Source: Chrysogorgia sp. JL179-B06 (lineage: Eukaryota > Cnidaria > Anthozoa > Scleralcyonacea > Chrysogorgiidae). Taken from it: a stretch of DNA of 64,000 bases. Below are positions 51,376-61,356 of this stretch, in pieces. The notes under the pieces are model-generated. The model saw only the letters and a list, made by a program, of their open reading frames with translations. It was not told the DNA's origin and made no database searches. The stretch's first letter is position 1, and each line of letters opens with the position of its first letter. Location of the stretch: NCBI GenBank assembly GCA_035772405.1, contig JAYKKM010000310.1, positions 1,975,501-2,039,500 of the forward strand, in the 5' to 3' direction. The translations under genes and the position numbers were made by a program.

Positions 51376-51690
51376 CACTCTAAAAAAAAGTGTGTTAAAA
51401 TAACACACCTTTTTTGTCCAGAATTTAACACACCTTAACGTGTGTTGAATAACACACCTTAAGGTGTGTTATTTGCTTGTCCAAAATTTAACACGTTTTA
51501 AGGTGTGTTTTCTGAAAAGGTGTGTTATGCAACACACCAAGGTGTGTTAGTCAACACACCAAGGTGTGTTATTCAACACACCAAGGTGTGTTACTTAAAA
51601 CACCTCCAGCTGCTTTTTAGGTGTGTTACTTAACACACCTCTCGGTGTTTTTGGTGTTATTAAGCACATCTTATGTTGTGCTACTCAAGC
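51376..51690. repeat. Palindromic aacacacc/ggtgtgtt element, copy 3 (longest)
   Basis: Matches copies 1 and 2 to 'acttaaa' at 51,599. It then continues with diverged blocks (gtgtgttacttaacacacc, ggtgttattaagcac) to ~51,690 instead of joining satellite. This is the only copy that shows the element's own right part and the low-copy flank. Confidence 0.75.
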
Positions 51691-52691
51691 AGATCCTGAA
51701 TAGAAGAAAATATAGTGTATAAACCTTGCATAAAATATTTATTCAATAAAATTAGTTTAGATGGTTTTAACATAACAGCACATGCATTTACAAACACTTA
51801 GATGAATAATTTACTATACAGTGGAACCCTATACCATGTAAAGAACTTTCATAAAATTGAGCAATTAATTCATTCTTGAATGCTTTCTCATTCTTGATAT
51901 ATACTTCTAATAATCCATGGGCTAATTTGCCACTCATAGAAAAATATTTGGTCGTGTGCAGGAGTTGAGAACCCGCGGTACAGCCCAAAAAAACATTTCT
52001 TAATTATAAATACAAGTCCTTGCCAATTCTATTCTACTACTGTATAATAGATGATTGGGAAGCTAATTCATCAACTTGTACATTTCTAAGGGATTATACA
52101 AACACTCGAGAATAGTGTCTCAGGCCTTCGGCCGGCGCTTCGAGAGGATAATACGATTTTTATCATGAAACAAATACAATCTTAAATCTTAATATAATAG
52201 AGCTACTTGTAGTCTTTGAATGTTTAATATTACTTGCAAGATGACAATTAATTATGATGATGCTAGCAAGCTAACAATTTGAAACCAATAAAATCATACA
52301 TTTCCAACAACAAGGTTATGCATGTTCAATTCCTGTATTTCAACAAACATCAGCTTGCTGTTCAACACCATCCTTTGCCTCATGACTTCTACGATGAGAT
52401 TATTATTCCCATATGGTTATATGCATATTGTCCGGCCTACCCTACCCCAGGTGACTCCCGCAGAGGAAATTACTATCAACAAAATGCACCGCCACTGGGC
52501 ACAGATGTGACCATCCCTTAGATCATGACAGATGTGGTCCACCCCTTAGATGCATATAAAAAATATTTAGAATGGTAACCATTTATATGAAAGTGGTCAA
52601 TATCCAAGAAAAATTATCATATAAAAAATATAAAAATCTGGTAGCACTGAACAGACAGGATATATAATATATAAAATGTTAAAACTCTCAC
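51691..52691. other. Low-copy region, possible 3' part of the minus-strand host gene
   Basis: A minus-strand frame is open from ~51,988 to a TAA at 51,788 (about 66 codons, without an ATG start), with AATAAA ~45 nt beyond the stop at ~51,740. It could be a terminal exon of the gene whose exons lie at 52.7 and 54.6 kb, but no acceptor clearly fits the phase. A small fold-back (ggccttcggcc) lies at ~52,121. A plus-strand frame at 52,279-52,521 shows nothing recognisable. No function can be assigned. Confidence 0.3.
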
Positions 52692-52861
52692 CTTGGCCTT
52701 GACATTGGGCTTTGGAGCAATTGCTTCTTCAACATCAGAACTTAATTCGTCATCGGAAGCCAAAATACCAAACTTCCTCTTCTTTAATGGTCCATTCAGA
52801 CAATTCTCCTTGTCCTCCATTAGGAATTCTTCTTCCTGCTTGCGAGCGTCTTTCTTTGTAT
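52692..52861 (-). CDS. Host gene exon 2, acidic/basic nuclear-type segment
   Basis: 170-nt minus-strand exon with a good acceptor (ctttgtttag) and donor (AAG|GTGAGAG). Its two leading bases complete the codon begun by the last G of exon 1, so the exons join in frame. The product has a charged stretch TKKDARKQEEEF, a basic cluster PLKKRKFG that resembles a nuclear localisation signal, and an acidic run SDDELSSDVEEA. That composition suits a nuclear or chromatin-associated protein, but I do not recognise a family. The donor at the end in complete phase implies at least one further downstream exon, not identified here and possibly lost at the repeat border. Confidence 0.65.
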
Positions 52862-52966
52862 CTAAACAAAGGCAGAACACTATTATTCAGTAGTTACTAT
52901 AATATAAGCAAACAAACATTCTTCGCGTGTTTCAGGACGATTTAGATCCAATAAACATATACCTGG

Positions 52967-54465
52967 CAAGGTTTAGGATTCAGTTTTCGCTGTAGTGTTT
53001 TTGTAGTGGTGCTACAAACCATTACAAACTTAACCTTTATACTATGGTTTTTAGACTTTCAAACCAACAGTGTAAAGTGTTAAGAGTATTCTAGCAAATG
53101 AATCTGTCATGGAAAATTTATGGCAATAATCTCAACAACCTCGTTTTCATGTTGCCCTAATGTGAATAACATGTTGGAGGGATAAGTGAAGGTTGTAGTA
53201 ACACAAGGACACCTTGTGTTCCTATAGTCAAAAGAGACAAAACATTGACAAACTTGTCCTTCCACATCAAACTTGTGCACTTTGAATTAAGAGACCAAAC
53301 GGATGAGGCAAAATTGTACACTGGAAAATCCCCTCCCCCTTTAGTCTGTTTTGAGAAGTGTAAGAACTAGTCTATATCGCAGAACACAACGGTGATGACC
53401 AGATGTGCAGGCATGCAAAATAGATATATACATTGCGATCTCATTCATTTTGTTGATTGTCTATTTTGCAAACAAATTCCAGTCAGTAAAGTTCTATACT
53501 TACTGTAGCGTTAAGTATAAAGACCGTCATTTAGATAATAACGTGCTGCTGGTAATATATTTAAATAGCTATGATGATAACTTGGTTACAAACCATTACA
53601 TAAATATACAGACCTTTTTATACAACACTACAATTAAACCACTACAATTAACCACTACATAAACTATACAGACCTTTTACACAACACTACAAACCACTAC
53701 AAACCATCACATAAATATACAGACCTTTTATACAACACTACAAACCACTACAAACAATTACATAAAAATACAGACCTTTTTATACAACTCTACAAACCAT
53801 TACCTAAATATACAGACCTTTCATACAATACAAACCACTACAAACCATTACATAAATATACAGACCTAATATACAACACTACAAACCACTACAAACCATT
53901 ACATAAATATATAGACCTTTTTATACAACACTACAAACCATTACATAAATATACAGACCTTCTATACAATACAAACCACTAGAAACCATTACATAAATAT
54001 ACAGACCTAATATACAACACTACAAACCACTACAAACCATTACATAAATATACATAAATATACAGACCTTTTTATACAACACTACAAACCATTACATAAA
54101 TATACAGACCTTTTTATACAACACTACAAACCATTAAATAAATATATAGACCTTTTTATACAACACTACAAACCACTACAAACCATCACATAAATATACA
54201 GACCTTTTTATACAACACTACAAACCACTACAATTAACCACTACATAACTATACAGACCTTTTAGGCTTTTACACAACACTACAAACCACTACAAACCAT
54301 TACATAACTATACAGACCTTTTATACAACACTACAAACCATTACATAAATGTACAGCGTTAAAATTAATCGTAAGAGTACTTCATGATCACATATTGTAG
54401 TGGTTTGTAATGGTTTGTAGTGATGCTACAAAAACACTACAGCAAATACTGCATCCTAAACCTTG
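52967..54465. mobile_element. ~1.5-kb terminal-inverted-repeat element inside host intron
   Basis: The left end (52,967-53,029) starts 'caaggtttaggattcag'. The right end (54,403-54,465) is its inverted counterpart, 'caaggtttaggatgcag' on the minus strand. The 63-bp arms differ at about 8 positions, 5 of them in one block. No transposase frame is seen between them; the interior is AT-rich with a minisatellite in its right half. It is therefore most likely a non-autonomous DNA element. No clear target duplication is visible. It fills about nine tenths of the 1,666-bp intron between host exons 1 and 2. Confidence 0.7.
53587..54356. repeat. Minisatellite of tacaaaccattacataaata units
   Basis: About 16 imperfect tandem units of ~40-60 bp, built from 'tacaaaccattacataaata', 'tacagacctttttatacaac' and optional 'actacaaaccac' pieces. 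The 'ctacaaacc' word also occurs in the terminal repeats of the enclosing element, so the array probably grew from the element's own end sequence. Confidence 0.9.
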
Positions 54466-54527
54466 ACTCATAAACACGGACACATAAAATAACATGGAGT
54501 ATAAAAAGAAACAGTCTGTTTACTTAC

Positions 54528-54714
54528 CATGGACAGATACAACCCGACCAAGATACGCTCTCCATCCACCACTCGGAGTTTTCTTTCCGATTACTTTGTG
54601 ATAGATCATGCCTTCTTTGCTTGGATTATTCAACATCGTAACATCCCGCACGCTGTGGTCTTCCATAATACTGGTTTCGTTTGTTTCAGACCAGTTTACC
54701 AGCACATACTTCAT
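54528..54714 (-). CDS. Host gene exon 1 (N-terminus), unrecognised
   Basis: Begins with ATG at 54,714 (MKYVLVNWSETNETS) and ends at a consensus donor (CATG|GTAAGT) after 62 codons plus one base. The product reads on through GWRAYLGRVVSVH into exon 2. The short start MxxVLVxW followed by a small domain with a conserved W and a hydrophobic strand (YLGRVVSV) is reminiscent of the N-termini of BEN-domain and related invertebrate nuclear proteins. No BEN domain is present in the exons seen here, so this is a weak guess. The gene is read divergently from the CACTA transposase gene; their start codons are ~377 bp apart. Confidence 0.65.
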
Positions 54715-54924
54715 GTTGAATGTCGAGGGTTAAAAGTTGATTAAAAAACGAATATTTCCTTGTAAAAGACGGAGCAAAAAGCCAGAAACTTCTCTCAAGC
54801 GAAGGAGTCAAACCAGTGAGTCAAACACGTGCGATGTAAACATTTGTTTTCGGGGGGGACTGTTGAGGGCAGGGGCAGAGGAGGGGGGTCCCGGACTTCT
54901 CCAGAGTTCCCAAGGGGCCAACTT

Positions 54925-55020
54925 AACTGGCAACCTCGTACCCAGGCTACGAGGTTGGTTCACTGGGCCAACCAATCTCGTACCCAGGCTCTGGGAACGA
55001 GATTGTGGGCCAACCTGCCA
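54925..55020. repeat. Fold-back repeat with two ctcgt..acgag hairpins
   Basis: Two adjacent imperfect palindromes: 'cctcgtacccaggctacgagg', and 'tctcgtacccaggctc' followed by 'tgggaacgaga', each next to 'gggccaacc'. This looks like a short interspersed or MITE fragment. Similar CTCGT/CCCAG repeats are, from general memory, common in anthozoan genomes. It lies between two divergent genes. Confidence 0.55.
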
Positions 55021-55091
55021 GTGATATAAAGTGATTCCTTTGCGAGGAAAAGATCTATTTCGTTAATCACAAATCTACAGTAAGAATTCAT

Positions 55092-55332
55092 ATGAATGAC
55101 GTTGGGGAATCTTCTCGCAGGGGACAGTACAAACGATGGATGAACGAAGAGGATAATATACCCAAGACAACAAGATGGCGTCGTAGGAAGCGTGAACGCT
55201 ACTGTTATCTCTATTGATAATGATAGTTCATGTGCCAACGATACCGATGATGTCAATGACCAGAATTACAGAAATTCTACTGGATCGGGTTATAATAGTC
55301 AGGATGAACATCCAGAATTGGAAACAGAAGAG
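55092..55332 (+). pseudogene. CACTA/EnSpm-like transposase gene, exon 1 (frameshifted)
   Basis: ATG at 55,092 opens a frame MNDVGESSRRGQYKRWMNEE followed by a basic stretch TTRWRRRKRER, then stops. One frame over, an acidic stretch DNDSSCANDTDD..HPELETEE runs to a donor (GAG|GTATGT) at 55,332, so one indel near 55,195 breaks the exon. A short basic start followed by a Ser/Asp/Glu-rich linker is usual for first exons of invertebrate CACTA-type transposase genes. The exon ends in complete phase and matches the phase of exon 2 at 62,128. Confidence 0.6.
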
Positions 55333-55848
55333 GTATGTTTGCGAAATTCATATTTCCATATTTAATAGACTGAAATACCCCCTGGAAATGGTGAAAATAC
55401 TGTTATTTTGAGGGGACCCCTGGAATTGCAAATAATTTTTGGACATACACCCCTGTATGATAGTAGGTTCATTTTTTTTGCTGACTGCCCAACATGTTTA
55501 TGAGTTATGTTTGAGTTGAGATACCAAATGCTCATATTTGTTAGTCCATGTGTGTGCACTGCAGCTTGATATCTTGCAATATTGACAGCAACATTGCTAT
55601 TTTGGTTCATGACACTTCCTAGCAGGTTGCTTAAAATCTTGTCTCGGGATGTGCACAGTTTGTAATATCTCATTTTCTTATAAAAACGTACAGTTGTCTG
55701 CCACATTTGCTTTAAATCAGCTGTTTGGTATAAAGTCACACCAAAGGCAAAGCTGGTCCAAAGGTTAGTCACACATCTGCATGACTAGACCACAGTAGCC
55801 TGAGTAATCAGTTGAAAACTGTACAAAAACGGTCCAACAAGAACACTT
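55333..55848. other. Left part of the transposase intron
   Basis: Begins with the exon 1 donor and ends at the retrotransposon target site. A 136-codon minus-strand frame (55,772-55,362) crosses it without a recognisable domain and is not called. A 16-base word, accaaaggcaaagctg, at 55,740 recurs at 61,582 on the other side of the retrotransposon. Confidence 0.5.
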
Positions 55849-56065
55849 TGTACCGAATTGTAACGGCACACACTCACAAACAGTTTAAACACTTTTATTT
55901 CCTTGATTTACACAGTATAAAACCCAAAACTCACTTGTCAAACTCCCTCGCTAAACTTGTTGTTTTTCTCGTGTTCGATTGTTCTTATCACGTGTCCGCA
56001 CAGGTTACCCAATAAAGCACAAAAACATTAACCCAAATTTGAATGTAGACCCCTGATTCGGGTCA
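55849..56065 (-). repeat. 3' LTR of BEL element (217 bp)
   Basis: Bounded by TG...CA (tgtaccg to gggtca on the plus strand). It differs from the 5' LTR by three substitutions and one 2-bp indel, so the insertion is fairly young. A minus-strand AATAAA (from ttttattt near 55,890) is a candidate polyadenylation signal. Confidence 0.93.
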
Positions 56066-56077
56066 CACTCCCCTACT
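56066..56077 (-). other. Polypurine tract of BEL element
   Basis: On the minus strand 'agtaggggagtg' directly precedes the 3' LTR TG, the expected place for the second-strand primer. Confidence 0.75.
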
Positions 56078-56097
56078 ATATACATTGCATGCAACAC

Positions 56098-56769
56098 TTA
56101 GTCATCGTCTTGTAAGCATAGTCTTATACCATCTTTGGCTTTCTCGGCTGCCTTCCTCTTTGGTACAGTACGTTGTTCAACTTCTTGCGGAACAGGTGCT
56201 TTCACTTCTTCAGTATGGACACCTCTGATTTCCAAGGGGCATACCAACTGGATTGGTCGTTCTATTTCGTGTCCCTTGTGACGTAGGACCACTCCTCTAA
56301 CTACTCCGTCTCTCCCTTTGATAAAGCGCAAGACCTTTCCTTTCTTCCAAAGTCCTCTGTTTTTCTCTTCTCCCAAAACCAGTACGAGTTCTCCTATCTT
56401 TGGTAAGCGTCCATCTCCTTTGACAATGCGATGGGATTCCATGAGGCTGTGGATGTACTGTCTTTTCCAACGAGTCCATGCATGTTGCCTTGCGGTGCTG
56501 AGTCGTCTGTACATCTTTCCCATCTCGTCTGTATCTTCTACTTCTATATTCTCGACGATGCAAGATTCTTGTCCCCACATGATTGTATTAGGTGTCAGGA
56601 TCTGATCCTCCCCATCAGTTTCGATGTAAGTTAATGGCCGATTATTTAAGTGCCTTTCGATGTCCATGACGATGGTGCTCAGCTGTTCGAAGGTGAGCTG
56701 AGTTTTCCCCAGCGTCTTATAGAGCATTTTCTTGATTTCCTTTATGATCCTCTCGTACATTCCTCCCCA
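56098..56769 (-). pseudogene. BEL integrase C-terminal part and DUF5641-type region
   Basis: Continues the integrase frame after the TGA at 56,770. It starts with [14 protein letters not shown], whose Glu in YER is the third catalytic acid of the DDE core. It goes on through [33 protein letters not shown] and a beta-rich end ([35 protein letters not shown]) typical of the C-terminal region of BEL/Pao polyproteins. It ends with a TAG at 56,098 shortly before the polypurine tract. Separation from the rest is by a single TGG-to-TGA type change in the expected W-W-G-G motif. Confidence 0.85.
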
Positions 56770-57762
56770 TCAGGGAGATTTCGACAAATTGAATTGCCAG
56801 GTGATTTCTTGCTTGGCTAAGAAGTTATGAAGTTCCTCACTCCTCCTTATCTTCTTAATCCACTGTGCCATAGCTCTGAAAACTGCTGCATTATCTGAGA
56901 CAATGCGTCGTGGTCTCGTTCTCCGTGTAATGAACGCATTCAGTTTCTCTTGAAATTCTTCTGCTGTCTGGCTCTTGGTGACCTCAAGGTGGACTGCTCG
57001 CATCGCAGAACAGGTAAATATGATGATGGATGCTTTCCCTTCTTCTTTCTTGTTAAGTTTGTAAACCAAAGGTCCTGCGAAGTCAACTCCAGTTGTCTGG
57101 AATGGTCTACAAGCTTGGGTACGGAACTGTGGAAGTTGAGCTGTGTTTGTCTTCCCATAAGGTTTCGTGGAGAATACTTTACAGGTATGGCATTGATGAA
57201 TTTCCTTCTTAACCAGTGATCTCAGATGAGGAATCCACCATCCTTCTCTTATGGCTCCCATGGTACTGGCTGTTCCTAGATGTAATGACTGCTCGTGGAT
57301 ATGCCTGATGAGCTTTTGAGTGAATAATCCATCTTCCAGATAGATTGGTGTGTATCCTTGGATCCTTCCAACACACTTAAGTATGCTTGTTTCACCGTCT
57401 CTCTCAAGTCTCCAACCAGGGCTCTCTGTATCTTCAGGTATCGATCTTTGTATTTTCCTCACCCAGCTGTTTCTGGCGCTTAGGATTTCTTCTGTTGACA
57501 ACGGACCTTGAGTCTTCTTCACCCTTCTCGCTGTTGCCAAACTATTGCTCATGAACCGCAAACACCAAGCTGTTATTCTGAGGGTCGTCCAGTACCGCTT
57601 ACGCATCAGCAACAGTTCCTATTCATCTGGTATCCTCTCTGGTGCATAGGCAATTATCTCTTTTATGCATTTCTCTTCTTCAGTTGCTGGTGGAGTGCCT
57701 TTTAACTTGGGTTGTGGTGGCCATTGTTCTTCATGCAACAGCCATTCTGGACCGGTGTACCA
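56770..57762 (-). pseudogene. BEL integrase, zinc-binding domain and catalytic core
   Basis: The frame runs from the ~57,770 frameshift through a TAG at 57,619-57,621 to the TGA at 56,770. Counting from the Met at 57,612, the zinc-binding HHCC region is seen as [10 protein letters not shown] (residues 104-113) and CHTC (141-144). The catalytic Asp residues are in VDFAGP (Asp177) and IVSDNAAVF (Asp240); the Glu lies beyond the TGA. Integrase joins the element's cDNA to the host chromosome; with a stop inside its core this copy cannot make it intact. The segment between the RNase H end and the TAG (57,622-57,762) is in the same frame and reads as linker. Confidence 0.87.
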
Positions 57763-58500
57763 TTATTTGGTTTCCATTTGGTTGAGACTCGCACCCCTAC
57801 TACCCAGGTCTGCAATATTTCTCTCTGAGGGGCAATGTTTCCACTGAATTCCAACTTCCTGTGTCGTCTCTGCAATCTTTCTTACTCGGTTTGCCACAAA
57901 AACCTTCCAAGGTCTCCCTGGGCTCGAAATCCAGTAGAGGGCCACCATGCTATCCATCCACACAGTAACCGAGGTAATGGGCCATCCTGTGAGGGCTTTG
58001 GTTAAGTTCTTCGCCAGATTTGCAGCCATCTGTCCACTAACCAATTCTAGGCGGGCAATCGACGTGTTTCGCTTGGAGATACGGGATTTTGACGTCAAAA
58101 GTCGTTTCACTGTCCCTGTGGCTTGCTCCATAACAGCGATTGTCGTGGTAGAACAGGCTAACTTGCTCGCGTCTGCAAACAGATGTAAATGTATTGCTTT
58201 GACTCTCTTGCACTCTTTGATTAGACTTCTGGGAATTCTTACAGTTCGCAGTTGTTTGGTCCACCTCAACCAATCCTTGGTCAGTATTGAAGACACCTCC
58301 GAATCCCAATTCCGATTCTCGTCGCAGGCCTCACGATATGTACGTTTCCCTTCTACCATAGTTGGTGAGATGATACCAAGTGGGTCATAGACGCTCCCCA
58401 ATAAGCTTAGAATGCTCTTCTTGGTAACTTGTTCTCCCTCGATTCTCTTTGGCACTTGGATTTCCAATGTGTTGTCTTGCTTATCCCATCCTAACCCATC
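57763..58500 (-). pseudogene. BEL RT connection (Peptidase_A17-type) and RNase H region
   Basis: Frame from the ~58,495 frameshift to 57,763. It holds [13 protein letters not shown], a signature of the A17-type region after reverse transcriptase. An RNase H-like fold follows, with candidate acids at FADAS (Asp99), RLE (Glu141), WMDS (Asp172) and NIADLGSRG (Asp220), counted from the Met at 58,467. RNase H removes the RNA strand after reverse transcription. All four acidic positions are intact here, unlike the RT active site upstream. Confidence 0.87.
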
Positions 58501-60250
58501 CCCGGATTGGGCATGTTTTCACTCTCGACTGTTCGAATGTTCGACTCCCATTTGTGCACCGGGAACATTCCACTCTCCAAAATAGTGCTTGCTTCATTCT
58601 TGAACGTCTCCAATTCTTCTGAGGTATAACCAGTCTTCATCAGGTTATCAACGTAGGTGTTGGTTCTGAGGTCTCGCAGGGTATGCTCCAGTTGATCCGC
58701 CTGTCGGTTGTAATGATGTTGCAATGTGGCTCCTAGGAGAGACGGGCTCGCTTCAGCTCCAAATGGCACTCGTGTCAGTCGAAAATGTTCCTCTTTTCCA
58801 GTTAGATTAAACAGGAAGCGGAATGCATCCCTGTCTTCCGATTTCAGCCCAATCTGCAGAAATGCTTTCTGGATGTCACCAATTAACAGACAAGGGGCCA
58901 TTCGTGCTCTTATCATAATATCCCATAACAATGGTTGCAATGCAGGCCCAGTATGCATGCATTCATTCACACTTGGTGCGATGAGGTTAGGCTTTGCGCT
59001 GGCGTCGAACACCATTCTGACTTTAGTTGTGGTTGCTGACTCCTTCACCACTGGCTTATGTGGTAAATAAAACACTCGCTCTCCTGTGGGTTGATCTGGA
59101 ACTCTTTCAATGATTCCCTCTTGTAGCTGATCCAAAACAATCTTCTGGAATTCTTTCTCTAATTTCTGATCTCGTTTGACCTTTCTCATCACACTTTGCA
59201 GTCGTCTTCTGCTTTGCACTTCATTCGTGTCGGTAAGGTGGGCACCAGGGATCCAGGGAATGTTTACTTCGTATCTTCCCTCTTCATTTTGGGTGATTCC
59301 TTCCATGAACTCTGTGTAAACATCTAGCTGGTCATTCTCGCCACGGTCCTCCACTCCAAGAACATCGAGACTATACAAGTTCTTGTAGTCACTTGTGTCC
59401 CTCACATACAGGCACAACTTGTCAGGATGGTCTCCACCATGTATTATCCACCCGAATGTCGTTCCTTCCACAATTGGCTCTTCTGGTTTACCTTTGTAAA
59501 TTTCCTGTGTCTTGATACGACAGAATGTGTTGTCTCCAATGATGAGGTGTATGGGGTATTCATTGCTTGGTCGCATGTAAAACCTTTTATTCTTTGTATG
59601 GTTGAACTTCCACTTTAGGACATCCATATCTGGTCTTCGGATTGTTGTGAAGTCAGGCATCTTGGTTCCGGTAATTTCAATTCTCTCTCTGGTTTTACCG
59701 TCTAATGAATCCATATTCAGGTTAAATACTGGCATGGACTGCTTCTTCGAACCACTCACTGTAACAATATGGTGGGTTTCATGACGAGCAGGAGATAATT
59801 TGAGCATCTTGATAGCATCTTGGGATATAAAGTTCCTTCCCGACCCTGTGTCTAGATACGCCCACAAAGTAACACCTTGGATCTTCACTGGGATGATGGC
59901 AGGTAGTGTTGTCTCCTCTGGGGTAAACCCAGTAAGAATAGGCTCATTACCAGTATTCACATCACACAGGCTGGTGTGATGTCTTGATTTGCACTTGAAA
60001 CAACTTCGCCCATGACATTTACTGGCTCGATGACCGGCTTGGCCACAATTGTAGCAGAGCTTGTTGTCTGCAAAGAACTTCCTTTGTTGTTCAAGTTGTT
60101 TCACCACATGACAGGACTCCGACCAATGCTGCCCTTTACAGTAGATACATACTGGGGTCTTTGGCTTCGACTGTCGCTCCCCATCACCTTTCTGTGAAAA
60201 CCAATTTCTCTCCCTCTTGGGTGTGTATCCTCCCCTTGTTTCGAAATTGA
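58491..60250 (-). pseudogene. BEL gag end (zinc knuckles), retropepsin and reverse transcriptase
   Basis: The frame opens upstream of the Met at 60,107; its first zinc knuckle, CIYCKGQHWSESC, lies just before that Met, followed by CYNCGQAGHRASKC and CFKCKSRHHTSLC. Counting from that Met, a retropepsin follows with the active-site motif DTGSG (residues 86-90). The RT palm has IGDIQKAF (Asp411) and, at residues 485-488, TYVDNL where BEL elements normally have YVDD. The second catalytic Asp is thus Asn (codon AAC at 58,644-58,646). RT would copy the RNA into DNA; this change alone should abolish activity. A frameshift near 58,495 ends the frame. Confidence 0.9.
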
Positions 60251-60860
60251 AGAACCTTTATTTCTGATCAACCACTTCTGGAGATTGTCAAGCAATTCTT
60301 TCATACTCCAATCTTCCCATTTATCATCGGTTCTCACAAGATCTGGCTTAATGTGTGGCAGTTTGTTCAACGTGGTCATTACAAAACCCTTCAACATGTT
60401 GTCTTCTCCCAGGGGTTGTAAAGCATCAAAACTCTTGCTAAGCTTTTCATAAAACTCTTGTATTTTCTCATAGTTACTCCCTTTGGTCAATGGTAGTCCG
60501 ATTATTTCCTCCATGTGTGCGTTTATTACTTGTTTGGTTTGCCCAAATTCTGTTTTCAATCTGGCCCACGCCGTCTTGTATCCCTCCTCACACGGTTTAA
60601 GGTTAGAAAGTCTGTCTCTTACCTTGGAGTTGACCAGTTCCAACAAGTATCCAAACTTTTCCTCTGCAGAAATCGGTTTCCGATCGACTTGTGACAAGAA
60701 TATATTCTCGAAACACATCCAGTCCGATGCGGTTCCTTTAAAAGGGGTTATCTTCAGCTTTGGCAGCTTCGCAGTTGTAGATTTCGCTTCTCTTTCCATC
60801 TCTAGTCTTCTCTCCGTCACTTCTAACTCGACCCTTAGTTTTTCCCAGTCCCATAGTTGT
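60101..60860 (-). pseudogene. BEL gag, central capsid-like region
   Basis: The frame contains LPKLKITPFKGTASDW, FENIFLSQVD, KFGYLLELVNSKVRDRL and FYEKLSKSFDAL, matching the DUF1759-type gag capsid region of BEL/Pao elements. It begins after a frameshift near 60,855 and loses register near 60,250, just before the zinc knuckles. Gag forms the particle in which the RNA is reverse transcribed. Confidence 0.85.
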
Positions 60861-61271
60861 CGTTCTCTCTCGTGTAATGGCCTCTTCGCGTAATTGTTTT
60901 ATTTCCCATCTTCGTCGCTCGGTTTCGTCTTGTGTTTTCTGCTCGATCTCCGACAGCGCTTGAGATAGTTTCTTCTTGTTTTCTATCCACTTGGAATATT
61001 TAGATTTGACGTCTTTCTTCCACTGTCGCACTGCTCTTGAAGAGACACCACTGTCAATTTTAAATTCTTCTAACTGTGAAATAAGATCAGACAGTTTACT
61101 CGCAATCTTTGACGCTTGGTTAACAGCCAACTGTATTTCTTCATGATCACTCAGTTCGATAAGTTCATCGGTTCCTTCCAAATAATATTCCAACTTCGCT
61201 ATTTCCTTGTCGATTTCGTTCTCCCTACGATCTGTCTCGTCTGGTTTGTCTGCGTTGTGTTCATCCGCCAT
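60840..61271 (-). pseudogene. BEL gag N-terminus, coiled-coil rich
   Basis: ATG at 61,271, about 65 nt after the primer site, begins MADEHNADKPDETDRRENEI. A Glu/Lys-rich, heptad-like helical region follows (LSDLISQLEEFKID, KWIENKKKLSQALSEIEQK), consistent with a coiled-coil N-terminal gag. The frame runs out of register near 60,855, where the capsid-like region continues one frame over. The in-frame tail to 60,738 is out-of-frame translation. Confidence 0.85.
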
Positions 61272-61336
61272 AAATAATAAACGTTGTTATTGAATCCTCT
61301 TAAATCTTGTCTCCGTAGCTCACAAATTGTTTCAAA

Positions 61337-61353
61337 TCCTGGTCACGGCACCA
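61337..61353 (-). other. Primer-binding site, tRNA-His type
   Basis: On the minus strand 'tggtgccgtgaccagga' lies 3 nt after the 5' LTR. Its complement ends ..gtcacggcacca, which matches the 3' acceptor arm of animal tRNA-His (acceptor stem gccgtga). The neighbouring 'caaatcc' also fits the T-arm. Confidence 0.75.
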
Positions 61354-61356
61354 CTT

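Noticed and set aside
52279..52521. 80-codon plus-strand frame (MKPIKSYISNNK)
   Set aside because: It shows no domain, is isolated and opposes the host gene; chance cannot be excluded.
55362..55772. 136-codon minus-strand frame next to the BEL element
   Set aside because: It has no recognisable domain, no splice or start context, and lies within the transposase intron.
61337..61353. tRNA gene fragment
   Set aside because: Only the 3' acceptor/T-arm part is present and it sits exactly at the primer-site position of the retrotransposon.
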